Positions 50,917 to 60,015 of a DNA stretch of 64,000 nt are shown here, in pieces. The notes below the pieces were generated by a model that was not told the DNA's origin, searched no databases, and was given only the letters and a program-made list of their open reading frames with translations. Position numbers and translations under genes: made by a program. Position 1 is the first letter of the stretch. Each line of letters begins with the position of its first letter. Origin of the DNA: Bradyrhizobium niftali (GTDB lineage Bacteria > Pseudomonadota > Alphaproteobacteria > Rhizobiales > Xanthobacteraceae); the NCBI RefSeq assembly GCF_004571025.1, contig NZ_SPQT01000036.1, positions 1-64,000 of the forward strand, read 5' to 3'.

Positions 50917-52265
50917 CCGCGAACCTTCTCGCCTTCATTTGCGGCCCACCATGGGCCTGGATCGATTGGAGTCCCGTCTTTGCGGAACTCGACATACAGC
51001 ACAGGTTGACTCGCGTTCGTGGCGAGAATGGAGGCGACTTGAGATGTCGACCCCATGGTCGCGACCGGCTCCCCCGTGAGCACAAACTGTCCGATGTTGA
51101 CCGAAATGCGCTCCATCCCGGCGATCAGGACATGATACCCGCCCCCGGCGTTGAGGATCAAGAGTTGTCCATAGCTGCGGAACGGGCCGGCATAGACCAC
51201 CCAGCCGTCACACGGCGTCGTGACCTGGGAGCCGGGCTTGGTCGCGAGCGAAATGCCCTTCTGGACCCCGCCGACCCCATCGGAACCGCCAAAATCCCGG
51301 ATCTTGTTACCGTTAACCGGAAGAGGCAGCAGGCCCTTGGCGGACGCGAAGGCGATTGCGGGGGTGGTCCGGGAGCGGTCCTTGAAAGCGGCCGGGCCGG
51401 ACTTGGCGCTGGCGGCCGCCTTTGCCTCGGCCTGCCTGGCGGCCTCAGCCGCCTTCTCGGCCGCCTTGGCGGCACTTTGCAGGTCCTGCTCCATTTTGGT
51501 GATCAGCCCCTGGAGATCGCCGACCTGCCTTGAAAGCATGATGGCGCGCGAGTTCTCGGCATCCAGGTCCTTTTCGCGCGCGGCCTGCTGGCGCTGCCGC
51601 TCGTCGACCAGGGCGGCGAGCCGGCTCTGGTCGTTGCGGACCCTGTCGCGGTCGGAGGCGAGCTGATCGCGTTCGGTGGCGATGTTCTTGCGCAGCGCCA
51701 CGAGCTCGCCGAGCTCGCTCGCGATCTTTTCGGCGCGGCCGCGCAATTCCGGCACGACGGCGCCGAGCAGCATTGCCGTGCGCAGCGATTGCAGCGCATC
51801 TTCGGGCCGCACCAGCAGCGCCGGCGGCGTGCGCCGGCCGGCGCGCTGCAAGGCCGCCAGCACCTCGACGATGTCGGCGCGGCGCGAATCAAGTGACGTG
51901 CGCATCTGCTGCTCACGGCCGTTCAGCGTCTTCAGCCGCGCTTCGGCTTCGTCGATCTTGGTCTCGACCGAGCGCACATTGGCGGCGGTGTCGATCAGCT
52001 GCTGGTTCAGTTGGGTGCGGTCCTGGCCGAGCGAGGTGATCTCGGCCTTGAGCTTGGCCTGCGCCTCTTCCGCGCTCTTCTGCCTGGCGCGCGCGGCCTC
52101 CAGCTCCTGCTCGCGCTGCTTGATCGCATCGGGCGAGACGGCTGCGGTCTGCGGTGCCGGCGGCGTCTGAGCTTGCGCGAGGCTTGCGTCCAAGACACTT
52201 GCGTCCAAGACACTTGCGCCCGTGAGGCCAGCGATCAGCAGCAGGTTGAGAACAGGCGCTCGCAT
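50913..52265 (-). CDS. EnvC-like murein hydrolase activator with degenerate LytM domain
   Basis: 450 residues. Signal peptide (about 1-33) with a duplicated SVLDA, long coiled coil (about 45-280, Glu/Arg/Ala/Gln-rich), and a C-terminal LytM/M23 domain. The zinc ligands are lost: the usual GxHxGxD reads GVQKGIS and the final HxH reads LYVEFR. It thus resembles EnvC, which activates amidases rather than cutting peptidoglycan itself. I start at the ATG at 52265; a TTG at 52277 is in frame. Confidence 0.9.
   Translation of the reverse strand: MRAPVLNLLLIAGLTGASVLDASVLDASLAQAQTPPAPQTAAVSPDAIKQREQELEAARARQKSAEEAQAKLKAEITSLGQDRTQLNQQLIDTAANVRSVETKIDEAEARLKTLNGREQQMRTSLDSRRADIVEVLAALQRAGRRTPPALLVRPEDALQSLRTAMLLGAVVPELRGRAEKIASELGELVALRKNIATERDQLASDRDRVRNDQSRLAALVDERQRQQAAREKDLDAENSRAIMLSRQVGDLQGLITKMEQDLQSAAKAAEKAAEAARQAEAKAAASAKSGPAAFKDRSRTTPAIAFASAKGLLPLPVNGNKIRDFGGSDGVGGVQKGISLATKPGSQVTTPCDGWVVYAGPFRSYGQLLILNAGGGYHVLIAGMERISVNIGQFVLTGEPVATMGSTSQVASILATNASQPVLYVEFRKDGTPIDPGPWWAANEGEKVRG
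52183..52218. repeat. 15-bp tandem repeat inside the envC-like signal peptide
   Basis: CTTGCGTCCAAGACA at 52183-52197 is repeated exactly at 52198-52212, followed by a partial CTTGCG. It encodes SVLDA twice and changes length in frame. Confidence 0.9.
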
Positions 52266-52298
52266 CGCTCTAGGCAAAGGTGCTCGTTGTGGCGCGGA

Positions 52299-52781
52299 TC
52301 ACGCGCGGTGATAGGGGTGGCCGGCCAGGATGGTGGCGGCCCGATAAAGCTGTTCCAGAAGCATGACGCGGACCATTTGGTGCGGCCAGGTCGCAGAGCC
52401 GAACGCGATCGCGAGCTTGGCCTTACGGCGCAATTCGGGCGAAAGTCCGTCCGCCCCTCCGATCACGAAGATAGTATGACCGGCACCCTCGTCGCGCCAG
52501 CGCCCGAGATGCCGTGCGAATACGGTTGAATCGAGATTCTGGCCGCGTTCGTCCAGCGCCACCAGGATCGACTTGTCCGGGATGTGCGCGGAGATCGCCG
52601 CAGCCTCTTCGGCCATCCGCGTCGCGGTGTCGCGCGCGCGGCTCTCGGGGATTTCATGGATCGACAGCTCGCGGAATCCGAGCTTGCGGCCGGCCTCGTC
52701 GAACCGCTCGAAATAGCGGTCGGCAAGCTCCCGTTCGGGGCCCTGCTTCAGCCGGCCCACCGCAATGACAGCAACACGCAT
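52299..52781 (-). CDS. rlmH: 23S rRNA pseudouridine(1915)-N3-methyltransferase RlmH
   Basis: SPOUT methyltransferase that modifies pseudouridine 1915 in helix 69 of 23S rRNA. 160 residues; the trefoil-knot SAM-binding segment FVIGGADGLSPELR and the C-terminal WPHQMVRVMLLEQLYRA are diagnostic. ATG at 52781. Follows rsfS in the conserved order. Confidence 0.97.
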   Translation of the reverse strand: MRVAVIAVGRLKQGPERELADRYFERFDEAGRKLGFRELSIHEIPESRARDTATRMAEEAAAISAHIPDKSILVALDERGQNLDSTVFARHLGRWRDEGAGHTIFVIGGADGLSPELRRKAKLAIAFGSATWPHQMVRVMLLEQLYRAATILAGHPYHRA

Positions 52782-52876
52782 GATATCTTCAGGGTCGCGT
52801 TTTCAAGACCGCGCGCAATATGCGCGCGCACGACGCTAGCATGCGCGTCAGCCGATTCGAAATCGGCTCAGTGAGC

Positions 52877-53299
52877 CTAGATCGCCTTCGCCGCCCCTGG
52901 GCCCTGCGTGTACAATCTCTCGAGATTGTAGAACTCGCGGACCTCGGGTCTGAACACGTGCACGATCACATCGCCGGAATCGATCAGCACCCAGTCGCAA
53001 TTGGGCAAGCCCTCGACGTGGATGCTCTTGATGCCGTTTTCCTTGAGGCTTTTCGTGACGTTTTCCGCGATCGCGCCGACGTGCCGGTTGGCCCGGCCCG
53101 TGGTGACGATCATGTAGTCGGAATACGCCGATTTGCCGCGAAGGTCGATGGTGACCGTCTCTTCCGCCTTCATATCCTCGAGGCGGGAGAGGATCAGGCT
53201 CAGCGTCTTGTCGGCGTCGGGTTGCGCCTTCAAGGCCGCAGCTTTGGTCGATGTTTTACGCGTAGGCTTAGCAACCTTGGGTAAAACAGACTTGGACAA
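52877..53299 (-). CDS. rsfS: Ribosomal silencing factor RsfS
   Basis: Binds ribosomal protein uL14 and blocks subunit joining in starvation. The conserved domain (about 34-133) has VTIDLRGKSAYSDYMIV, GLPNCDWVLIDSGDVIVHVF and EFYNLERLY. The start is unusual: no ATG is in frame before the domain. I give the TTG at 53299 (140 residues); a CTG at 53314 has AAAGGA seven bases upstream and would add five residues. Confidence 0.92.
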   Translation of the reverse strand: MSKSVLPKVAKPTRKTSTKAAALKAQPDADKTLSLILSRLEDMKAEETVTIDLRGKSAYSDYMIVTTGRANRHVGAIAENVTKSLKENGIKSIHVEGLPNCDWVLIDSGDVIVHVFRPEVREFYNLERLYTQGPGAAKAI

Positions 53300-53441
53300 T
53301 ACAGATGTGGCCAGGGACCATTCCTTTCACTGTATCGCGAGAGCCGAATCCGGCCCTCACTGGTTACACTACATCATGTGGGGTTAAGGGTTTCAATATG
53401 CCAGAGAGCCCCAAGCCCACACTCCATCCACACACTCCGTC

Positions 53442-54086
53442 TCACTTCGGACCTTTCCAGCTCCCGTCCGGGTTCCGTAAGCCCGTCGAGGACAGGTTCA
53501 GCTTCAATCCCGTCAGGAAGACCCAGGCCGGCGCCGGCCGATCCGCAAGCAATGCCGCCTCACTCTCGGGCAGGCGATAGCGCGCAAGCGCCTGAGCGGC
53601 GGGCGAGGCGAGGGCACGAAAACTCTGCGGCGGGCGATCGATGACCGCAATCGGCACCTGGTCGGCGATGCGCCGCCAGTGCTGCCAACGGTGGAATTGA
53701 GCGAGGTTATCGGCGCCCATGATCCAGACAAAGCGCAAGCCCGAGAGGCGGCGGCGCAAGGTGTTGATCGTGTCGATAGTGTAGCGCGTGCGAATGACGG
53801 ATTCGAGACAGCTCACCTCGATCCTGGAATCGCTGGCGACGTCGCGCGCGGCCTGCATGCGCGCGCCGAGCTCGTGCAGATTGCCGTTCTCCTTCAGCGG
53901 ATTGCCCGGCGTCACCAGCCACCAGACGCGATCGAGTTGCAATCGCTTCAGCGCGAACTGGCTGATCGCGCGATGGGCCTGGTGCGGCGGATTGAACGAG
54001 CCGCCGAGCAGGCCGACGCGCATGCCTTCGGTGTAGGGCGGAATGGCCTGCGCGAAGAAACGTGGCGCGACGAAATTGTTACTCAA
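53442..54086 (-). CDS. nadD: Nicotinate-nucleotide adenylyltransferase
   Basis: Adenylates nicotinate mononucleotide in NAD synthesis. GGSFNPPHQAHR is the nucleotidyltransferase motif; WIMGADNLAQFHRW and the C-terminal LNLSSTGLR complete the site. The upstream-most start is a TTG at 54086 (214 residues), with GAGGCG before it; an ATG at 54023 would still leave the whole catalytic domain. Follows proA with a gap of 23 bases. Confidence 0.94.
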   Translation of the reverse strand: MSNNFVAPRFFAQAIPPYTEGMRVGLLGGSFNPPHQAHRAISQFALKRLQLDRVWWLVTPGNPLKENGNLHELGARMQAARDVASDSRIEVSCLESVIRTRYTIDTINTLRRRLSGLRFVWIMGADNLAQFHRWQHWRRIADQVPIAVIDRPPQSFRALASPAAQALARYRLPESEAALLADRPAPAWVFLTGLKLNLSSTGLRNPDGSWKGPK

Positions 54087-54109
54087 TGCCCCACGCCTCG
54101 CGACATGAC

Positions 54110-55405
54110 TTACGGCCGCGTCTGACCTGTGCCGTGGACGCGATATTTGAAGCTCGTGAGCTGCTCGGCGCCGACAGGACCGCGGGCGTGGAATCTACCG
54201 GTGGCGATGCCGATCTCGGCACCGAAGCCGAACTCGCCGCCATCGGCGAACTGCGTCGAGGCGTTGTGCAGCACGATCGCGGAATCGACCTCGCTCAGGA
54301 ATTTCTTCGCGGCAGTCTCATCCGCGCTCACGATCGCGTCGGTGTGATGCGAGCCGTGGTTCTGGATATGCGCGATCGCGCCGTCGACGCCGTCCACGAC
54401 CTTCGCCGCGATGATCGCGTCGAGATATTCGGTGTCCCAATCGTCCTCGCTGGCAGGCTTGACCCGCGCATCGGTCTTCTGCACGGCATCGTCGCCGCGC
54501 ACTTCGCAGCCGGCCTCGATCAGCATCCCGACCAGCGGCTTCAGGCTCGTTGCGGCAGCCGCGCGATCGACCAGCAGCGTCTCGGCCGCGCCGCAGACGC
54601 CGGTACGCCGCATCTTGGCGTTGAGCACGATCGACTTCGCCATGGCGAGGTCGGCGCTGGCATCGACATAGACGTGGTTGACGCCTTCGAGATGCGCGAA
54701 CACCGGCACGCGCGCCTCCTGCTCGACGCGCGCGACGAGGCTCTTGCCCCCGCGCGGCACGATCACGTCGATCGCGCCGTTCAACCCCGACAGCATCATG
54801 CCGACCGCCGCGCGGTCGCGCGTCGGCACCAGCGTGATCGCGGCTTCGGGGAGGCCCGCTTCGCGCAGGCCCTGCGCCAGGCATTCATGGATGGCGCGGC
54901 ACGAACGAAAACTGTCCGAGCCGCCGCGCAGGATCACGGCATTGCCCGACTTCAGGCACAGCACGCCGGCATCGGCTGCAACGTTCGGCCGGCTTTCGAA
55001 GATTACGCCGACGACGCCGAGCGGCACGCGCACGCGCTCGATGGTCATGCCGTTCGGCCGCTGCCAGCTCTCGGTGACGAGTCCGACCGGATCGGCGATG
55101 CCGCGCACGATGCCGATACCCTCGGCCATGGATTCGACCCGCGCCGATGTGAGCGTCAGGCGGTCGATGAAGGAGGAGGTCGCATTGCCGGAGGCGCGCG
55201 CCTCCGCAACGTCCTCGGCATTGGCGGCGAGAATCGTCGCCGCGTTCGCGCGGATCGCCCGCTCCATGGCCTCGAGCGCCCGGTTCTTCTGCTCCGGCGG
55301 CGCCAGCGCCAGCACACGCGCGGCAGCGCGGGCACGGGTGGCGAGATCGGACATCAGCGCCTGGAGATCGGCATTGCCGTCAACGGCTTTGAGGGGGGCG
55401 GCCAT
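54110..55405 (-). CDS. proA: Glutamate-5-semialdehyde dehydrogenase (gamma-glutamyl phosphate reductase)
   Basis: Second step of proline synthesis, NADPH-dependent. 431 residues, aldehyde-dehydrogenase fold; catalytic C271 in RRTGVCGAAETLL, and LGVVGVIFESRPNV is the cofactor-binding signature. ATG at 55405. proB lies 267 bases upstream on the same strand, with a repeat between. Confidence 0.97.
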   Translation of the reverse strand: MAAPLKAVDGNADLQALMSDLATRARAAARVLALAPPEQKNRALEAMERAIRANAATILAANAEDVAEARASGNATSSFIDRLTLTSARVESMAEGIGIVRGIADPVGLVTESWQRPNGMTIERVRVPLGVVGVIFESRPNVAADAGVLCLKSGNAVILRGGSDSFRSCRAIHECLAQGLREAGLPEAAITLVPTRDRAAVGMMLSGLNGAIDVIVPRGGKSLVARVEQEARVPVFAHLEGVNHVYVDASADLAMAKSIVLNAKMRRTGVCGAAETLLVDRAAAATSLKPLVGMLIEAGCEVRGDDAVQKTDARVKPASEDDWDTEYLDAIIAAKVVDGVDGAIAHIQNHGSHHTDAIVSADETAAKKFLSEVDSAIVLHNASTQFADGGEFGFGAEIGIATGRFHARGPVGAEQLTSFKYRVHGTGQTRP

Positions 55406-55558
55406 GGGGTTTTCAACCTTCTGCTAAGGCGGTGTCCTAGCACGGAAATCCCGCTTTTGCGAAGGGCGGGGAGGGTATGGCAGGTCTCCCGATGCCGTGC
55501 CGCCTGGGCCACTGGCCTAGCTCACCGGGCGCGGTTCAGCTCCCACGTCGCCCAGCGG

Positions 55559-55663
55559 CGTCATTCCGGGGCGGTGCGTCAGCACCGAACTATGGTGCGC
55601 GGTTGCGCACCTGAGAATCTCGCGATTCCGGGTCTGGTCCTTCGGACCAGCCTGGAATGACGG
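55559..55663. repeat. Palindromic intergenic repeat, family C, between proB and proA
   Basis: CGTCATTCCGGGGCGGTGCG...GCGATTCCGGGTCTGGTCC-TTCGGACCAG-CCTGGAATGACG. The inner arm GGTCTGGTCC/GGACCAGCC forms its own hairpin. Confidence 0.75.
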
Positions 55664-55672
55664 AGCTATCGC

Positions 55673-56794
55673 CTACCCGCCCACCACCAGATCGTCGCGG
55701 TGGATCATCTCGGCGCGGCCGCTGATGCCGAGGATGGTCATCACGTCCGGAGAGGAGCGGCCCTTGATCCGCTCGGCGTCGTCGGCGTCATAGGCGATCA
55801 GGCCGCGGCCGATCTCGCTCATGTCGGGACCGCGCACGATCACGGCATCGCCGCGGGCGAACTGGCCCTCGACCTTGGTCACGCCGGCCGGCAGCAGGCT
55901 GGCGCCGGCGCGCAGCGCCGTCACCGCGCCGGCGTCGATCGTCAGCGTGCCCTTCGGCTCCAGCGTGCCCGCGATCCAGCGCTTGCGCGAGGTGATGGGA
56001 TTGGCCGGCGTCAGGAACCAGGTGCAGCGGCCGCCATCGGCGATCGCCTGGAGCGGGTGCTCGATCTTGCCGGAGGCAATCAGCATATGCGTGCCGCCGG
56101 TGGTCGCGATCTTGGCCGCCTCGACCTTGGTGCGCATGCCGCCGCGCGACAGCTCGGACTCGGCGTCTCCCGCCACCGCCTCGATCTCCGAGGAGATGCT
56201 GTCGACGACGGGAATGAGCTTTGCGTTCGGGTTGTTCTTCGGCGGAGCGTCGTAGAGCCCGTCGATGTCCGACAGCAGCACCAGGAGGTCGGCGCTCGCC
56301 ATGGTGGCGACGCGCGCGGCGAGGCGGTCGTTGTCGCCGTAGCGGATCTCGGTGGTCGCGACCGTGTCGTTCTCGTTGATCACCGGGATGGCGCGCCACT
56401 CCAGGAGCTTGCCGATGGTGGAGCGCGCATTGAGATAGCGGCGGCGCTCTTCGGTGTCCTGAAGCGTGACCAGGATCTGGCCGGAGTCGATGCCGTGGGC
56501 CCCTAACACCTCCGACCAGATCCGCGCCAGCGCGATCTGGCCGACGGCCGCGGCGGCCTGGCTCTCCTCCAGCTTCAGCGGGCCGCGCGGCAGCTTGAGC
56601 CGGCTGCGGCCGAGTGCGATCGAGCCCGAGGAGACGACGAGGACGTCGCGTCCCCCCTTGTGCAGCTTGGCCATGTCGTCGGCGAGCGCGGCGAGCCAGG
56701 ACGTCCGCACCTCGCCCTTGTCGGAATCGACCAGCAGCGCTGAGCCGACCTTGACGACGATGCGGCGGAATTGACTGAGTTCGGGGCTGGCCAT
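55673..56794 (-). CDS. proB: Glutamate 5-kinase
   Basis: First, feedback-controlled step of proline synthesis. 373 residues: amino-acid kinase domain (about 1-260; RIVVKVGSALLVDSDKG, SSGSIALGRSRL, VINENDTVATTEIRYGDND) and a C-terminal PUA domain (about 280-365). Starts at the ATG at 56794 (MASPELSQFRR). In related genomes obgE precedes it; here a Bug gene and a sulfatase gene intervene. Confidence 0.97.
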   Translation of the reverse strand: MASPELSQFRRIVVKVGSALLVDSDKGEVRTSWLAALADDMAKLHKGGRDVLVVSSGSIALGRSRLKLPRGPLKLEESQAAAAVGQIALARIWSEVLGAHGIDSGQILVTLQDTEERRRYLNARSTIGKLLEWRAIPVINENDTVATTEIRYGDNDRLAARVATMASADLLVLLSDIDGLYDAPPKNNPNAKLIPVVDSISSEIEAVAGDAESELSRGGMRTKVEAAKIATTGGTHMLIASGKIEHPLQAIADGGRCTWFLTPANPITSRKRWIAGTLEPKGTLTIDAGAVTALRAGASLLPAGVTKVEGQFARGDAVIVRGPDMSEIGRGLIAYDADDAERIKGRSSPDVMTILGISGRAEMIHRDDLVVGG

Positions 56795-57009
56795 GTGTGT
56801 ATGCGTTGGCGCGTGTGACGAATTGCTCGGTGTGGAACGGCGGAGCAAACAAGCGGCGCCGGTAAGGCCTGCTTTTGCAGCAGGACGATGGCCGGCGCAA
56901 GGCGGCGGGGATGGTAAACGGAGCAACCTTGCTTGGTCATCGGCCTTGTCTTGCGCGCCGGCCCGGTTCTAATGCCGGCAACCAAATAATGGGCTGGAAG
57001 GGGAAACGC

Positions 57010-57987
57010 ATGGATCGCCGCAAATTCATGGCTGGATGTCTTGGAGGAGGTCTTGGGCTGCCGCTCCTCGCACAAGCGGGCGGGGCGCAAGCGCAGGCCG
57101 GGCTTTCAAAAATCATCTTTCCGTTTGCGGCGGGCGCCGGCGGCGACACGCTGTGCCGGCTGATCGCGCAGGAGATGGCGCCGGCACTGCAACGGACCAT
57201 CGTGGTCGAGAACCGCACCGGCGGCGACGGCCTGATCGGCATCAAGGCGGTGAAGGGCGCGAGCCCCGATGGCAACATGGTGCTGGTGACGACGGGCCCC
57301 ACCATGTACCTGCTGCCGATGGTGGAGACGACGCCGAGCTTCGACACGGCCAAGGATTTCATGCCGGTGTCGCTGCTGGCGCGGTTCGAGTTCGCCGTTG
57401 TGATCGGCCCGGCGATCGATGCTGCCGATTTCAAGTCATTCGTGGCGTGGCTGAAGGCGCATCCGGACAAGACATCGTTCGGGGTGCCAAGCAACGGCAC
57501 CATTCCGCATTTCATGGGCTCCAAGCTCGAGAAGGATCTCGGCATTCCCTTGACCCGCGTGCCCTATCGCGGCAGCGCACCGATCCTCAATGATCTCATC
57601 GGCGGCCATCTGTCGTTCGGCATCGTGACATTGGCCGATGCGCTGCCGCAGCACCGCGCCAAGGGCGTGAAGATCATCGCGGTCTCGAGCCCGGAACGGT
57701 CGCCCTTCGCGCCCGAGGTCCCGACGCTGAAGGAGAGCGGCATCGATCTCGTTGCGGACGCCTGGTACGGCATGTGGCTTCCCGCCGGCAGTCCGCCGGA
57801 ATTCGCCAGCAAGCTCGGCGCCGCCGCGAGCGCCGCGCTCGCCAAGCCCGAGGTGAAGGAGAAGCTCACCGCGATCGGCCTGATCCCGGTCGGTAGCGCT
57901 GCGGATGGGCTGACGAAGGAGCTCGCCGCCAACACGGCGTTCTGGCAGCCGATCGTCAAGGCGACAGGATACAAGATCGAGAATTGA
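57010..57987 (+). CDS. Bug-family (TctC-type) periplasmic solute-binding protein
   Basis: 325 residues from the ATG at 57010, preceded by GGAAGGGGAAACGC. The N-terminus MDRRKFMAGCLGGGLGLPLL looks like a Tat signal. The mature part has the Bug pattern: IIFPFAAGAGGDTLCRLIAQ, VENRTGGDGLIGIKAVKGA, DLIGGHLSFGI, FAPEVPTLKESGIDL. Bug proteins bind carboxylates for TTT transporters or for sensing; no TctA/TctB partner is in the window. It is on the opposite strand to all its neighbours. Confidence 0.92.
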   Translation: MDRRKFMAGCLGGGLGLPLLAQAGGAQAQAGLSKIIFPFAAGAGGDTLCRLIAQEMAPALQRTIVVENRTGGDGLIGIKAVKGASPDGNMVLVTTGPTMYLLPMVETTPSFDTAKDFMPVSLLARFEFAVVIGPAIDAADFKSFVAWLKAHPDKTSFGVPSNGTIPHFMGSKLEKDLGIPLTRVPYRGSAPILNDLIGGHLSFGIVTLADALPQHRAKGVKIIAVSSPERSPFAPEVPTLKESGIDLVADAWYGMWLPAGSPPEFASKLGAAASAALAKPEVKEKLTAIGLIPVGSAADGLTKELAANTAFWQPIVKATGYKIEN

Positions 57988-58012
57988 GCTGCTGCTCGCG
58001 CCACACACTCCG

Positions 58013-58101
58013 TCGTCATGGCCGGGCTTGACCCGGCCATCCACGTGCTTCAGCGATGGAGGTGAGGCGTGGATGCCCGGGTCAAGCCCCGGGCATGACG
58101 A
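58013..58101. repeat. Palindromic intergenic repeat, family E
   Basis: GTCATGGCCGGGCTTGACCC-GGCCATCCACG and the inverted CGTGGATGCCCGGGTCAAGC-CCCGGGCATGACGA. The cleanest copy of the family. Confidence 0.85.
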
Positions 58102-58126
58102 GCTGTGCTTCGCACCTCACTCTATC

Positions 58127-58240
58127 CCCTCATCCTGAGGAGCTTGCGAAGCAAGCGTCTCGAAGGATGAAAGGCCGAGGTGCGGCAGCGGGGCCTGCAT
58201 GGTTCGAGACGGCGCGATCGCGCCTCCTCACCATGAGGGT
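58127..58240. repeat. Palindromic intergenic repeat, family B
   Basis: CCCTCATCCTGAGGAGCTTGC-GAAGCAAGCGTCTCGAAGGATG ... GGTTCGAGACGGCGC-GATCGCGCCTCCTCACCATGAGGG. Ends right at the sulfatase stop. Confidence 0.85.
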
Positions 58241-58241
58241 C

Positions 58242-59876
58242 TCACATCTTCGCGCGCTGCGCGATGCCGTCCTTGATCGCCGCAAGCTCCGTCTCATCCC
58301 AGATGCCGATCAAGACGCCGCCCTTCACTTGCAGCTGATTGTCGGCATAGGCCGCGATCTTCTCGCGCGGCGTGGTGATGTGGTCGTTCGGGTGCAGCGC
58401 CCAGTCGAACAGCTCGGCCTGAAGGCGCGCGATGATGCCGGCGCATTCGGGATCGTCGCCGCGATCCAAAAACTCTTCCGGATCGGTTTCGAGATCATAC
58501 AGCATCGGGCGGAAGCCGGAGGCGTGGATGTATTTCCAGCGGCCGTCGAACACCATGAACAGGCGGCAGCGCTCGATCGGCTGGTTCAGCTTCAGCCGCA
58601 CATCCTGCATGGCGTAGTCGTATTCGGAGAACGCGACCTTGCGCCAGTCGGACGGCGTCGGCCCGCGCAGCAGCGGCAGCAGCGAGCGTCCTTCGAGGAT
58701 ATGGCCCGGTACCTTGCCGCCGAAATAATCGACGAAGGTCGGCGCGAGATCGATGCCTTCCACCAGCGCATCGCTGCGCGTGCCACGCGTGGCGTCGGCC
58801 TCCTTCGAGGGATCGATGATGATCAGCGGAATCTTCGCCGACTGCTCGTGGAACAAATCCTTCTCGCCCATCCAGTGATCGCCGAGATAGTCGCCATGAT
58901 CGGATGTGAACACGATCATGGTGGTGTCCAGCAGGCCGCGTTCTTCCAGGAACTTCATCAGCACGCCCATCTGGTCGTCGATCTGGGTGATCAGGCCCAT
59001 ATAGGTCGGGATCACCTTCTCCCGCGCATCGTCGCGCGCCATGTTGCGGGAGTAGCGCATGTCCATATAGGCGCCGAACACCGGATGCGGGCTCGAGCGC
59101 TCGCGCTCGGAGCGGATCACCGGGATCATGTCCGCTGTCGAGTACATGCTGGCATAGGGTTCGGGCGCGATGTAGGGCCAGTGCGGCTTGATGTAGGACA
59201 GATGCAGGCACCACGGCTTGCCGTCGATCTCGGCCTCGGTGATGAAATCCATCGCGCGCCGCGTCATGTAGGGCGTTTCGGAATGCTCCTCCGGCACGCG
59301 CGCGGCCTTGTCGGCATGCACCAGCAGCCAGCCGTTCTGCAACGAGCCATCCTCCGCTGCGCCGGAATTGGCCCAATGCTCCCAGGGATTGGTCGCTTCG
59401 AATCCCTGCTTGTGCAGATACTCATCGTATTTCGGGCGCGGCCGTCCCGTCGGGTGCAGGCCGTCGTCGCGCTCGTAGGGCTCGAAACCGCATTCGGCGA
59501 CATGCACGCCGATCATCGACTCCGGCGGGATGCCGAGCGCCTTCATGCCTTCGAGGTCGGGCGCCATGTGGGTCTTGCCGACCAGCACGTTGCGCACGCC
59601 GATCTTCCTGAGGTGATCGCCGAGCGTGGGCTCGCCGACGCGCAGCGGCCAGCCGTTCCAGTGCGAGCCGTGCGAGCGCATGTAGCGGCCGGTGTAGAAC
59701 GACATTCGCGAGGGCCCGCAGATCGGCGACTGCACGTAAGCCTTGCTGAAGAGCACGCCGCGCTTCGCCATGGCGTCGATGTTGGGAGTCTTCAGCGTGG
59801 GATGGCCGGTGCAGCCGAGATAGTCATAGCGAAGCTGGTCGCACATGATCCAGAGAATGTTCTTCGCGCGCGCCAT
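58242..59876 (-). CDS. Sulfatase / phosphonate monoester hydrolase-like enzyme
   Basis: 544 residues, alkaline-phosphatase superfamily. The formylglycine site is C53 in SPICGPSRMSFYTGRY (CxPSR core), with metal ligands D13 near the start and D-H in FTSDHGDYLGDHWMGEKD. No signal peptide, so cytoplasmic. The C-terminal part (EGIDLAPTFVDYFGG, SLLPLLRG, FSEYDY) resembles the rhizobial phosphonate monoester hydrolases as much as arylsulfatases, so the ester type is open. It needs a formylglycine-generating enzyme, not seen here. Confidence 0.9.
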   Translation of the reverse strand: MARAKNILWIMCDQLRYDYLGCTGHPTLKTPNIDAMAKRGVLFSKAYVQSPICGPSRMSFYTGRYMRSHGSHWNGWPLRVGEPTLGDHLRKIGVRNVLVGKTHMAPDLEGMKALGIPPESMIGVHVAECGFEPYERDDGLHPTGRPRPKYDEYLHKQGFEATNPWEHWANSGAAEDGSLQNGWLLVHADKAARVPEEHSETPYMTRRAMDFITEAEIDGKPWCLHLSYIKPHWPYIAPEPYASMYSTADMIPVIRSERERSSPHPVFGAYMDMRYSRNMARDDAREKVIPTYMGLITQIDDQMGVLMKFLEERGLLDTTMIVFTSDHGDYLGDHWMGEKDLFHEQSAKIPLIIIDPSKEADATRGTRSDALVEGIDLAPTFVDYFGGKVPGHILEGRSLLPLLRGPTPSDWRKVAFSEYDYAMQDVRLKLNQPIERCRLFMVFDGRWKYIHASGFRPMLYDLETDPEEFLDRGDDPECAGIIARLQAELFDWALHPNDHITTPREKIAAYADNQLQVKGGVLIGIWDETELAAIKDGIAQRAKM

Positions 59877-59975
59877 GCGTCATCCCTGCCGTTTCTTGAT
59901 TGTTTGATGCTGCGCTATTGGAGCGCCGGTGACAACCTGCCAGTGATGCGAGTACCTGCCGCTCTACATTCCTAT

Positions 59976-60001
59976 GTCGTCCCGGCCTTCGCCGGGACGA
60001 C
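59976..60001. repeat. Perfect hairpin, repeat family A, at the 3' end of obgE
   Basis: GTCGTCCCGGC (59976-59986), loop CTTC, GCCGGGACGAC (59991-60001): 11 perfect pairs, 15 bases beyond the obgE stop. Same sequence as the arms at 2654-2792. May act as the obgE transcript end. Confidence 0.85.
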
Positions 60002-60015
60002 CGCGGGGAGACAGT

